Assembly: GCA_021811935.1 (NCBI GenBank)
Contig: JAKAPW010000004.1
Location: 1 to 42,682 of the forward strand
Direction of reading: 5' to 3'
Origin: an archaeon
Lineage (GTDB): Archaea; Thermoproteota; Nitrososphaeria; Conexivisphaerales; DTJL01
DNA length: 42,682 nt
Below the pieces are notes generated by a model, which searched no databases, had not been told where the DNA came from, and worked only from the letters and a program-made list of their open reading frames with translations. Of the stretch, positions 1 to 7,534 are shown piece after piece (within the stretch, counting starts at the first letter, position 1; the number at the start of each line of letters is the position of its first letter). Both the position numbers and the translations under genes were made by a program.

Positions 1-33
1 GACGGTAAAAGGATTGCTGACGTCCGGGGCGCG

Positions 34-1524
34 TCAGATGAACCTGGCGTCCCTCTTCTTCCCGGTGTAGTCCATGTAGACCACGACCTCTTCGGTGAAG
101 AACTCGATGGCGCGCCTCCCCTGCTCCCTGATCCCCAGCCCCGACTGCTTGAGCCCGCCGAAGGGGACGTGCGCCTCTCCTCCCAGCGTCGGGCTGTTTA
201 TGTGCAGCATCCCCGCCTCCGCCTCCTCCGCGTACTTCATCGCCTTCGCCAGGTCGGAGGTGTAGATGGAGCCCGAAAGCCCGAATAGGGAGTCGTTGGC
301 CAGCTTCATCGCTTCGTCCATGTCCTCCGCCTCCAGCACCGCGAGGACGGGGCCGAATATCTCCTGCTGCGCTATGCTCATGCCCGGCTCGACGCCGTCG
401 AATATGGTCGGCTCCACGTAGAAGCCGCCGTCGAAGTGGCCGCCGGCCATCCTCCTGCCGCCCGCGACGAGGCGCGCCCCCTCCTTCCGGGCCAGAGCGA
501 TGTGGCCCATCACCTTGTCCAGCTGCTCGCGGCTGGAGAGCGGTCCGACGTCCGTCCGGGCGTCCAGCCCCGGCCCGACCTTCAGGGAGGTCGTCCTCGC
601 GGCCAGCTTCTCCATGAACGGCCCCTTCGCCCCCTTCAGCACGACCACCCTGCTCGTGGCGGTGCACCTCTGCCCCGAGCTCCCGAAGGCCCCCTGGACC
701 ACCCCTTCCACAGCGAGGTCGAGGTCGGCGTCCTCGGCCACGACCACCGCGTTCTTTCCGCCCATCTCGCACTGCACCTTCTTCAGCGTCCCAGAGGCGG
801 CCCCGTATATCCACCTCCCCGTCTCCGTGGAGCCGGTGAACGAAATGGCCCTGACGGACGGGTTCGTGGCGAGCTCCTTCCCCACCGTCGCGCCTGGGCC
901 GGTCACCATGTTCAGCACCCCGGCGGGGAGCCCGGCGTCGACGAACACCTTCACCAGGGCTATCGCGGTGAGCGGCGTCGACGAAGCCGGCTTGAACACG
1001 ACGGTGTTCCCGCTCACCAGGGCGGGGGCCACCTTCCAGACAGGGATGGCGAGCGGGAAGTTCCACGGGGTGATCACGGCCGTCACCCCGAGTGGCCTCC
1101 TCTGGGTGTAGATCAGGGTCTTCGGCAGCTCCGAGGGTATGGTGTCGCCCAGCAGCCGCCTGCCCTCCCCGGCCGTGAATTCGAGCACGTTCAGGGCCCT
1201 CTTGACCTCCCCGCGCGCGTCCGCGATGGGCTTCCCCTCCTCCTTCGTTATGGTGCGGGCGAACTCCTCCACCCTTTCCTTCATCAGACTCCAGGCCCTG
1301 AACAGGGCCTGCCCCCTCTGCGGCGCCGGGGTGGACCTCCACGCCGCGAACGCCTCCTGCGCCGCCGCTATCGCCGCGCGGGCGTCCTCCACGCCGGAAC
1401 CCTGGAAGCGGCCTATGGCCTCCGACGCGTCGGCAGGGTCGTGCAACTCATAGGTCTCGCCCGCCGCCGACGGCACCCATCTGCCGCCGACGAAGTTGTG
1501 GAACGTCTCCACGTGGCTCTGCAT
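34..1524 (-). CDS. NAD(P)+ aldehyde dehydrogenase, probable glyceraldehyde dehydrogenase
   Basis: ALDH superfamily enzyme of 496 aa, a usual length. The catalytic set is complete: Asn155 in TPWNFPL, Glu253 in CEMGGKN and the nucleophile Cys287 in GSSGQRCTA; the cofactor motif FTGSTETG is near 229-236. The family oxidises an aldehyde to an acid with NAD(P)+ in the cytoplasm. The neighbours (glucose dehydrogenase, glycerate kinase, KDG aldolase) make D-glyceraldehyde to glycerate the best guess, as for the ALDH-type glyceraldehyde dehydrogenase of Thermoplasma. Ketoglutarate or succinate semialdehyde dehydrogenase cannot be excluded from motifs. ATG start at 1524 lies about 29 nt from a TATA-like box in the 43-nt gap behind the glucose dehydrogenase gene, so it has its own promoter. 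Family certain, substrate inferred. Confidence 0.9.
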   Translation of the reverse strand: MQSHVETFHNFVGGRWVPSAAGETYELHDPADASEAIGRFQGSGVEDARAAIAAAQEAFAAWRSTPAPQRGQALFRAWSLMKERVEEFARTITKEEGKPIADARGEVKRALNVLEFTAGEGRRLLGDTIPSELPKTLIYTQRRPLGVTAVITPWNFPLAIPVWKVAPALVSGNTVVFKPASSTPLTAIALVKVFVDAGLPAGVLNMVTGPGATVGKELATNPSVRAISFTGSTETGRWIYGAASGTLKKVQCEMGGKNAVVVAEDADLDLAVEGVVQGAFGSSGQRCTATSRVVVLKGAKGPFMEKLAARTTSLKVGPGLDARTDVGPLSSREQLDKVMGHIALARKEGARLVAGGRRMAGGHFDGGFYVEPTIFDGVEPGMSIAQQEIFGPVLAVLEAEDMDEAMKLANDSLFGLSGSIYTSDLAKAMKYAEEAEAGMLHINSPTLGGEAHVPFGGLKQSGLGIREQGRRAIEFFTEEVVVYMDYTGKKRDARFI

Positions 1525-1548
1525 GGCTTTTGTGATGGGCCGGGGCCG

Positions 1549-1556
1549 GTATTAAA
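1549..1556 (-). promoter_or_regulatory. TATA-like box for the aldehyde dehydrogenase gene
   Basis: The minus strand reads GTTTAATA here, centred about 29 nt before the ATG at 1524. That spacing predicts a leaderless transcript. Confidence 0.55.
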
Positions 1557-1567
1557 CCCCCCGCAGG

Positions 1568-2620
1568 TCAGAACCTGATCACCGTCTTGATGTCTTCCTC
1601 GGACGGCGAATAGGCCTTCTGGTACTGCCCCTGCTCTATCACGGAGGTGAGCATGGAGTTCAGGACGCCCGGATACGCCTTCTTGACCCGCGCGAAGTCC
1701 TGGACGCCCATCTCGAAGTATTTCCTGTTGGCGTTGACGGAGCCGAAGAGGACCCTGTTCCCCAGCACCAGGTCGGTGTACGCCCTTCCGGCGTCGAAGG
1801 TTTCCTGCCTGCTGCCGTATATCCCGAGCAGGCACATGACGCCGTTCGGGTTGAGCAGCCGCTGCGCCTGGACGGCCACCTCGGGGACGCCCGTGTCCTC
1901 CATTATGACGTCGAAGCTGCCGAGCTCTTCCAGCTTCGTCTCCCTGGCGTTCACGTAGGTCGCCCCCGCCCTCTGGGCGAGCTTCGCCTTCAGGCTCTCC
2001 TGGCTCCTGGTGGCCACCACGTCCACCTCCAGCCCCCTCACCCTCAGGAGGAAGCATGTGAGGAGGCCGAGCGGGCCTGCGCCGAGCACCAGCGCCCTTC
2101 TTGGCTGCCACACCAGCCTCTCCTGTATCTTCATGGTCTGGAAGACGCCCTTCTCGGCTATGCTCATGGGCTCCAGCAGCACGGCGATGTCCTTCAGCTC
2201 CTCCGGGATGCGGACCAGGAAGCCGGCGTCGGAGACGGCGAGCTCGGAGGCGAAGCCGTGCAGCCCCTTGATGCCGTGCTCCATGTAGCCCCCCTGGGTG
2301 CACATGTCCGACTCGCCCCGCGCGCAGTTGGCGCAGCCGTCCGGCCGGCGGACGGTGGGCACCACCAGGTCGCCCCTTCCCACCTCCGTGCCGTCGTCCG
2401 GGGCCTCCTCGACGCGGGACAGGCATTCGTGGGCGGCCACGAGGTAGTCGGACCCGTGGGGCGCTTCGCCGTATATCCCGTCGTTTATGTCGAGGTCTGT
2501 GCGGTCGAACCCGACCATCAGCGGCTTGAGCAGCGCCTGGCGGCCCTCCCGCTCCGGGGGAGGCACGTCCTCCATCCTGACGCTCCCCTTCTTCTCCGGG
2601 GTGACGAGTATGGCCTTCAT
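1568..2620 (-). CDS. gdh: Glucose 1-dehydrogenase, archaeal zinc MDR type
   Basis: Medium-chain dehydrogenase of 350 aa, the typical size of archaeal glucose dehydrogenases, which oxidise D-glucose (often also galactose) with NAD(P)+ to the 1,5-lactone. Visible features: Asp39 at the usual first catalytic-zinc position (Cys or Asp in this family), His64-Glu65, a structural-zinc motif CANCARGESDMC, the family stretch EHGIKGLHGF, an LLEPMSIAEK segment, and a Rossmann motif LGAGPLGLL. ATG start at 2620; an A/T-rich element about 30 nt upstream fits a promoter, in a short gap shared with the divergent glycerate kinase gene. It would be the first step of the non-phosphorylative Entner-Doudoroff route encoded around it. 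Coenzyme preference cannot be told by eye. Confidence 0.92.
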   Translation of the reverse strand: MKAILVTPEKKGSVRMEDVPPPEREGRQALLKPLMVGFDRTDLDINDGIYGEAPHGSDYLVAAHECLSRVEEAPDDGTEVGRGDLVVPTVRRPDGCANCARGESDMCTQGGYMEHGIKGLHGFASELAVSDAGFLVRIPEELKDIAVLLEPMSIAEKGVFQTMKIQERLVWQPRRALVLGAGPLGLLTCFLLRVRGLEVDVVATRSQESLKAKLAQRAGATYVNARETKLEELGSFDVIMEDTGVPEVAVQAQRLLNPNGVMCLLGIYGSRQETFDAGRAYTDLVLGNRVLFGSVNANRKYFEMGVQDFARVKKAYPGVLNSMLTSVIEQGQYQKAYSPSEEDIKTVIRF

Positions 2621-2665
2621 ATGACTCCATGCGGGCGGCGGGCGTGCCCTAATTACTTTTGGAAG

Positions 2666-2673
2666 CTTTTAAC
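2666..2673 (+). promoter_or_regulatory. TATA-like box for the glycerate kinase gene
   Basis: CTTTTAAC centred 28-29 nt before the TTG at 2698. It decides the start choice because it lies inside the longer ORF that begins at 2659. Confidence 0.55.
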
Positions 2674-2697
2674 CGGGGGACGCGCGACCGTCGACGG

Positions 2698-4089
2698 TTG
2701 GCGCCCGACGACCTTCCCGTCAAGGTGCGCGTCGAGGGGGCTATCAGGCGGAGCCCTCTGGCGAAAGACGCAGTGCTCTCCCTGGGGAGCTTCCTGCGTG
2801 CCGCGGACCCGGCCGCGATGCTGCGCCGCAGGGTGAAGGTGAAGGGAGGCCGCCTCTTCGTCGGCAGGGAGAGCTTCGGGATGCCCGGAAGGGTCCTCGT
2901 CGTAGGGGGAGGAAAGGCAGGGGCGCGCATGGCGCTGGGGCTTGAGGGGCTGCTCGGGGACAGGATAACGGCCGGGATAGTCAACGTGCCGGACGGCCCC
3001 TGGCGCGAGGGGAGGCGCGTCAGGCTGAACCCGGCGAGGCACCCCGTGCCCGACGGGAGGGGGGTGGAAGGCGTGAAGTCGATGCTGCGGCTCGTGGGCA
3101 GGCCCGACCCCGACGACCTTGTGATATGCCTGATCTCGGGCGGGGGGTCTTCGCTCATGCCGATGCCCGCCGCGGGAGTCGGCCTGTCGGACAAGCGCGA
3201 GGTGACGGAGCTGCTGCTGAAGAGCGGCGCCGACATACAGGAGACAAACGCGGTCAGGAAGCACATATCCGGGATAAAGGGAGGGAGGCTGGCCCAGCGC
3301 CTGTACCCCGCCACGGTGGTCTCCCTCATCATCTCGGACGTCGTGGGGGACAGGCTGGACACGGTCGCATCGGGCCCGACCGTGCCGGACGGAAGCACGC
3401 TCTCCGACGTGGCCGCCGTCTTCGACAGGTACTCGCTCTGGGAGAAGGTGCCCGCCTCCGTCAGGAAGCTGGTCCTCGGCGGGTCGGGGGGCGAGACACC
3501 CAAGCCTGGGGCGGAGTTCTTCGGCCGCGTCCACAACTTCCTGCTGGGGGGCAACGCGGAAGCCTGCTCCGCGGCCGCGAAGACGCTGAAGAGGCGAGGG
3601 TACGACGCGCTCGTCCTTTCCACGCAGATGAAAGGGGAAGCCAGGCTGGTGGGGTCGGCGCTGGGCCGTTCCCTGAAGTCCAGGACGGGCAGGCCCGCGG
3701 CGCTGGTGGCCGGCGGCGAAACGACTGTGAAGGTCAGAGGCAGGGGGACCGGGGGCAGGAACCAGGAGCTGGCCCTGGCCGCCGCCATCGCACTGCAGGG
3801 GACGGACGGGGCGGTCCTGGCCTCGATGGGCTCCGACGGGATAGACGGACCCACCGACGCGGCCGGGGCGCTGGTCGACGGCGGGACGGTGGCCAGGGGG
3901 CGGCGGCGGGGGATGGACGCCGTGGCGTCGCTCGACGACAACGACTCGCATGCCTTCTTCAAGAGGGTGGGGGGGCTGATACTCACCGGCCCGACGGGGA
4001 CGAACGTGAACGACGTGGTCGTGGCACTGACCCGGCCCCCTTCAGCTCGACTGCGAAGAGGAGCTCCCCCGACTGTCCGGAGAGCCTGA
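2698..4089 (+). CDS. Glycerate 2-kinase (MOFRL family)
   Basis: Phosphorylates D-glycerate with ATP to 2-phosphoglycerate, the entry to enolase. Motifs of the GckA/TtuD-type (MOFRL) family are clear: VGGGKAG, ISGGGSSLM, GGETTVKVRGRGTGGRNQE, then SMGSDGIDGPTDAAGA and TGPTGTNVND at the C-terminus. The track starts at TTG 2659, but a TATA-like box overlaps that codon; the in-frame TTG at 2698 is 28-29 nt downstream of the box and is preferred (463 aa). GTG 2725 is another option. The last 107 bases overlap the end of the convergent pyruvate kinase gene, and the final 20 or so residues lie beyond the usual family end. Adjacent to and divergent from glucose dehydrogenase. Confidence 0.9.
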   Translation: MAPDDLPVKVRVEGAIRRSPLAKDAVLSLGSFLRAADPAAMLRRRVKVKGGRLFVGRESFGMPGRVLVVGGGKAGARMALGLEGLLGDRITAGIVNVPDGPWREGRRVRLNPARHPVPDGRGVEGVKSMLRLVGRPDPDDLVICLISGGGSSLMPMPAAGVGLSDKREVTELLLKSGADIQETNAVRKHISGIKGGRLAQRLYPATVVSLIISDVVGDRLDTVASGPTVPDGSTLSDVAAVFDRYSLWEKVPASVRKLVLGGSGGETPKPGAEFFGRVHNFLLGGNAEACSAAAKTLKRRGYDALVLSTQMKGEARLVGSALGRSLKSRTGRPAALVAGGETTVKVRGRGTGGRNQELALAAAIALQGTDGAVLASMGSDGIDGPTDAAGALVDGGTVARGRRRGMDAVASLDDNDSHAFFKRVGGLILTGPTGTNVNDVVVALTRPPSARLRRGAPPTVRRA

Positions 4090-5458
4090 CGTCGTCGCAG
4101 ACCATCACGAGCTTCTCCCCCTTCCCGACCGGCCACTGGCTCCTGAGATTCCTTATGCATCTGGCCATGAGCTCCGTTATCCCGTCGCCCCCGTCCACCA
4201 CGGTCGGGTAGACCCCCCACACCACATTCAGCTTCCTGGATTGCCTTTCATCCTGCGTGAAGGCGATTATCGGAATGCGGGGCCTGAACTTTGACAGTCT
4301 GGTGGCCATGGTCAGCGAGTTCGTGAGGGAGAGCAGGAATCCGGCGCCTACGCTCCTGGAAAGCATGTACGCCGCCTCGCTGAGCGAATCCTTGACGTCC
4401 TCGGATGCGGCGGGCGCCGGTTGCCTTCCCACCATCCTTTCTTCCGTCGTCACGGAGACCCTGTGGAGCACCTCCACGCATTCGACTGGGAACGCCCCCA
4501 CGGCCGTCTCTTCCGAAAGCATCAGTGCGTCGGTGCCGTCGAGTATGGCGTTCGCTATGTCAGTGACTTCGGCCCTCGTCGGTGTCGGATTCTTCACCAT
4601 CGATTCGAGTATCTGCGTGGCGGTGATCACAGGCACGCCCTCCGCGTTGCAGTCCGAGATTATCGCCTTCTGCATCATGGGTATCTTCTCGACGGGATTT
4701 TCGACCCCCAGGTCTCCGCGGGCGACCATCACCATGTCGGAGACCCGAACTATCGACTTCAGGTCGTCCACTGCCTCCTTCTTTTCGATCTTGGCCACGA
4801 TGACCGGGTCGCGTCCCTTCTTCCGGGTGAAGTCCCTGACCTGCATCACGTCCAGGTGGGAACGGACGAACGACACGGCCACCAGGTCCACGCCGTTCTC
4901 CATGCCGAACTCCAGGAAGCGTTCGTCCTGCTCGGTGAAGGCCCTGAACCCCTGCTTCAGCCTGGGCACGTTCACCCCTTTTCCGGAGAGGAGGTGCCCT
5001 CCGGTGACGCACCGGCAGGATATCCCTTCCTCCCCCGCCTTCAACACCTTCAGCCTGATCGTCCCGTCCGCCAGGTAGATGCTGCTGCCGGGGGAGACGT
5101 ACCTGCCCAGCCCCCTGTAGCCGATGGGGATGACGTCCCCTTCCCCCTCGCCTTCGCCCACGAGCGTCACGACAGAGCCCTCGCGCAGGTCGAGTTCCTT
5201 CTTCAGCCTGCCGACGCGTATCTTGGGGCCCGGCAGGTCCTGCATTATCGCCGTCTGCCTTTCCAGGCGGGCCGACGCCTTCCTGACGGCGGAGATGACC
5301 TTTGCGTGCCGGTCCAGGTCTCCGTGCGAGAAGTTCAGGCGGGCGCAGTCCATTCCTGCCCTGATCAGCCTCTCCACCATTTCGTCGGATTCCGAAGCCG
5401 GCCCTATGGTGCAGACTATCTTGGTCCTCCTGAGCCGTCCCTGCTCGGGCCTTCTCAT
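3983..5458 (-). CDS. pyk: Pyruvate kinase
   Basis: Transfers phosphate from PEP to ADP, making pyruvate and ATP. From the chosen start the protein is 491 aa. Visible: KIVCTIGPAS at the N-terminus, LNFSHGD near 41-47, QDLPGPKIRVG, catalytic Lys223 and metal ligand Glu225 in VAKIEKKEAV, ARGDLGVE around Asp249, and TATQILESM, followed by the C-terminal domain. The track runs to 5704, but the added N-terminus is unlike the family. ATG 5458 lies 27 nt from a GTTATA box, so a leaderless start there is best supported; ATG 5467 is an alternative. The 3' end overlaps the glycerate kinase gene by 107 bases and gives about 20 extra basic residues. Last step of the local pathway. Confidence 0.95.
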   Translation of the reverse strand: MRRPEQGRLRRTKIVCTIGPASESDEMVERLIRAGMDCARLNFSHGDLDRHAKVISAVRKASARLERQTAIMQDLPGPKIRVGRLKKELDLREGSVVTLVGEGEGEGDVIPIGYRGLGRYVSPGSSIYLADGTIRLKVLKAGEEGISCRCVTGGHLLSGKGVNVPRLKQGFRAFTEQDERFLEFGMENGVDLVAVSFVRSHLDVMQVRDFTRKKGRDPVIVAKIEKKEAVDDLKSIVRVSDMVMVARGDLGVENPVEKIPMMQKAIISDCNAEGVPVITATQILESMVKNPTPTRAEVTDIANAILDGTDALMLSEETAVGAFPVECVEVLHRVSVTTEERMVGRQPAPAASEDVKDSLSEAAYMLSRSVGAGFLLSLTNSLTMATRLSKFRPRIPIIAFTQDERQSRKLNVVWGVYPTVVDGGDGITELMARCIRNLRSQWPVGKGEKLVMVCDDVRLSGQSGELLFAVELKGAGSVPRPRRSRSSPSGR

Positions 5459-5481
5459 ACTGGCCATGCATCTAACCGGAG

Positions 5482-5488
5482 ATATAAC
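5482..5488 (-). promoter_or_regulatory. TATA box for pyk
   Basis: The minus strand reads GTTATAT, centred 27 nt before the ATG at 5458. This argues against the longer ORF that reads through the box. Confidence 0.6.
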
Positions 5489-5489
5489 G

Positions 5490-5930
5490 TCTTTCCCGCG
5501 TCTCGGTGGGGCATGGTTGTCCTTCCCAGTTCGTGGGCGGCCTTTGAAATGGTTATACCTGCGCCGGCCGCTGCCGTGGCTTGTCTTTGGTCCCATCGTG
5601 CTCTGGCCGTTGTCGATAGCACACATATCGTTTACTCCAGCCCACTGACCAAGACACGCCATGAGAGCCTTGGCCCCTTCGCACGTAGACCATCGAGCCG
5701 CCATTCATGGTCAACTGCGTCTTCATGGTGTGTTTTTTTCTTCTTGCCAGAGCAGTGAGTCTTCCTCTTCCTGCCGTCCTTTGGCCCTGGAATTTCCTAT
5801 TTTATGGAACCTGCTAACGCCTCAAGGCCCGATAAGCACTGTTCGGCGCTTTCCCCGGATACGGGAAGGAGAAAGGCCACGCTCTCAGCACTTTTTTCTC
5901 CTAGACTACCCTGCGAAATGATTTCTGGAT
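5490..5930. other. Long intergenic region between pyk and the MFS gene, no convincing gene
   Basis: No ORF here resembles a protein; those listed in the track are short and cross-framed. It is more A/T-rich than the rest, with T runs at about 5733-5740 and 5890-5896. A TATA-like GGTTATACC lies at 5551-5559. A 6-bp inverted repeat (GACCAT / ATGGTC) sits near 5690. A small untranslated RNA from the TATA element to the T run is possible but unsupported otherwise. Confidence 0.4.
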
Positions 5931-5932
5931 AA

Positions 5933-6014
5933 GAGAAGTGGGATGTGGAGAACCAAGGGATGGAGAAGGGGGGGTGACACATGTTACTTGGTTCTCCAGT
6001 GGAGAAGTGGGATG
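5933..6014. repeat. Direct and inverted repeats upstream of the MFS gene (possible operator)
   Basis: A 13-base direct repeat GAGAAGTGGGATG occurs at 5933-5945 and again at 6002-6014. Between the copies lies a perfect 12-bp inverted repeat, TGGAGAACCAAG (5946-5957) and CTTGGTTCTCCA (5987-5998). The word TGGAGAA occurs at three places. An ACATGTTA string (5979-5986) resembles the ARA-box of Sulfolobus sugar promoters. The whole block is just upstream of the TATA box of the transporter gene, a usual place for a regulator site. Confidence 0.6.
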
Positions 6015-6027
6015 CTAATCAGTAAGC

Positions 6028-6034
6028 CTTATAG
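6028..6034 (+). promoter_or_regulatory. TATA box for the MFS transporter gene
   Basis: CTTATAG centred about 32 nt before TTG 6063 and 27 nt before an out-of-frame TTG at 6058, directly downstream of the repeat block. Confidence 0.55.
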
Positions 6035-6062
6035 GCTACTTCGCCGTTAATATGCGCTTGTC

Positions 6063-7472
6063 TTGGAAGTCAAGACCATAAGCACGAATCTGTTCGGCCG
6101 TCTTGACAGGCTCCCGTTCTCCTCCTTCCACAGGAAGGTGATCCTCATACTGAGCGCGGCATACTTCTTGGACGGATTGGAGAGTACGCTGTATGGAGGG
6201 GTTCTGGGAACCGTTTCCTCAGCCTTCAAGATAACCGCTCTTGAATCCACACTGGGTCTCGTCCTGTTCCTGGTCGGCGCGGGCGCCGGCGCCATCATAT
6301 TCGGGAACCTGGCCGACGTGCTGGGCAGAAGAAGGCTGTTCATGACCACCGTCGTGCTCTACGGCATCTTCACCGCCCTGTCCGCCACGGCCTTCAACTT
6401 CGCCAGCCTTGCCTTGTGGAGGACTCTGACGGGGATAGGCATAGGCGGAGAATACGGAGCCGTCAACAGCGCGCTGCAGGAATACCTTCCCGCCAAGCAG
6501 AGGGGGAAGTGGCTGGGCGTGATGATAGGGGCGGGCTGGGACACAGGAACCGTCGTAGCCTCCTTGGTCGGCTTCCTCGCGCTGTCCTCCCTTCCGCCCG
6601 CCCTGGGCTGGAGAATAGCGTTCCTAGTCGGCGCGGTCCTGGCGATCTTCATACTCCTGATCAGAAGGACTATCCCGGAGTCTCCGAGGTGGCTCCTCCT
6701 GCACGGCAGGCAGGAAGAAGCGGAACGCATAGTTTCTACCATAGAGCAGCGGGTCATGCGGGAGAAAGGGCTCTCGAAGCTGCCTGACATCCCCGTTTCG
6801 GAGGTGACGGAGAGCAGGCTCGGCTGGAAGACCACCTTCTCCAAGGCGTTCACGCTGTATCCTCGCCGGACGATCGCGTCGATAATCCTCAACTTCTGTG
6901 AGACATGGCCCTACTACACCGCGTTCACCCTGATCCCCACGCTGTTCATCCTGCTGAAGGTGACAGGTTCCTCCATACCTCTCTTCCTGATCCCTATCAC
7001 GGCAGTGGGTGCCACGGGGGCGCTCGTCATACCGTGGATTTCGGACAGCATAGGAAGGAGACCCAGCGCGGTTCTGTCCTATGGCCTTGGCGGGATCATG
7101 GGTTTCGTGATCGCCTACATGGGATATGCCGGCGCCCTAACGCTTCCCGTCCTGGTCGCGTTGCTGGCGGTCACCTACTTCTTCGTCTTCGCCGCGGCCG
7201 ACATATTGTACGTGATGATACCCGAGAGCTTCCCGACCCAGGTCCGTGCTTCATCGGTGGGGACGGCCGTCTCTATCGGCAGGCTCGGCGGGATAATAGG
7301 TGCCTTCGTCAACCCCCTCGTCCTGTTGACCTTCAAACCGCTGTCTTATGGGATCCTGGTGTCGTTCTCCCTGATGGCGGTCGTCATGATAATCGGCGCC
7401 GTGGGGGGCGTCCTGCTCGGGGTCGAAGGCAAGGGGAAGCGGCTGGAAGAGCTGTCGGAGTACAGGGAATGA
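6063..7472 (+). CDS. MFS transporter, sugar-porter-like
   Basis: Major facilitator protein of 469 aa with about 12 hydrophobic segments. The loop 2-3 signature is present (GNLADVLGRRRLF), with GIGIGGEYGAV in the TM4-5 region and PESPRWLL after TM6, a string typical of sugar and aromatic-acid porters. It would import a solute by proton coupling across the cytoplasmic membrane. Its place between pyruvate kinase and gluconate dehydratase suggests a sugar or aldonate as substrate; that is inference. It starts at TTG 6063, the first start in frame after the TATA box. A repeat-rich region upstream makes regulation likely. Convergent with gnaD. Confidence 0.85.
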   Translation: MEVKTISTNLFGRLDRLPFSSFHRKVILILSAAYFLDGLESTLYGGVLGTVSSAFKITALESTLGLVLFLVGAGAGAIIFGNLADVLGRRRLFMTTVVLYGIFTALSATAFNFASLALWRTLTGIGIGGEYGAVNSALQEYLPAKQRGKWLGVMIGAGWDTGTVVASLVGFLALSSLPPALGWRIAFLVGAVLAIFILLIRRTIPESPRWLLLHGRQEEAERIVSTIEQRVMREKGLSKLPDIPVSEVTESRLGWKTTFSKAFTLYPRRTIASIILNFCETWPYYTAFTLIPTLFILLKVTGSSIPLFLIPITAVGATGALVIPWISDSIGRRPSAVLSYGLGGIMGFVIAYMGYAGALTLPVLVALLAVTYFFVFAAADILYVMIPESFPTQVRASSVGTAVSIGRLGGIIGAFVNPLVLLTFKPLSYGILVSFSLMAVVMIIGAVGGVLLGVEGKGKRLEELSEYRE

Positions 7473-7534
7473 CAGCGGGCCGGCAGGCCGCCTTCCTGGC
7501 GGGCACGCCAGCCCGGTGAAGCCTGGCCCTGGCC

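Noticed and set aside
436-1578. 380-aa plus-strand ORF over the aldehyde dehydrogenase gene
   Set aside because: Composition is His/Arg/Pro/Gly-rich with no family likeness; it is the antisense shadow of a clear ALDH.
1413-2630. 405-aa minus-strand ORF over glucose dehydrogenase
   Set aside because: Frame-shifted shadow of gdh with very high Arg/Gly content.
5661-5921. 86-aa plus-strand ORF in the pyk-MFS gap
   Set aside because: Biased Ser/Arg/Pro composition, no start context and no family likeness.
7473-7534. G/C-rich inverted repeats between the MFS gene and gnaD, possible terminator
   Set aside because: No T run follows on either strand, and archaeal terminators do not need such a hairpin.
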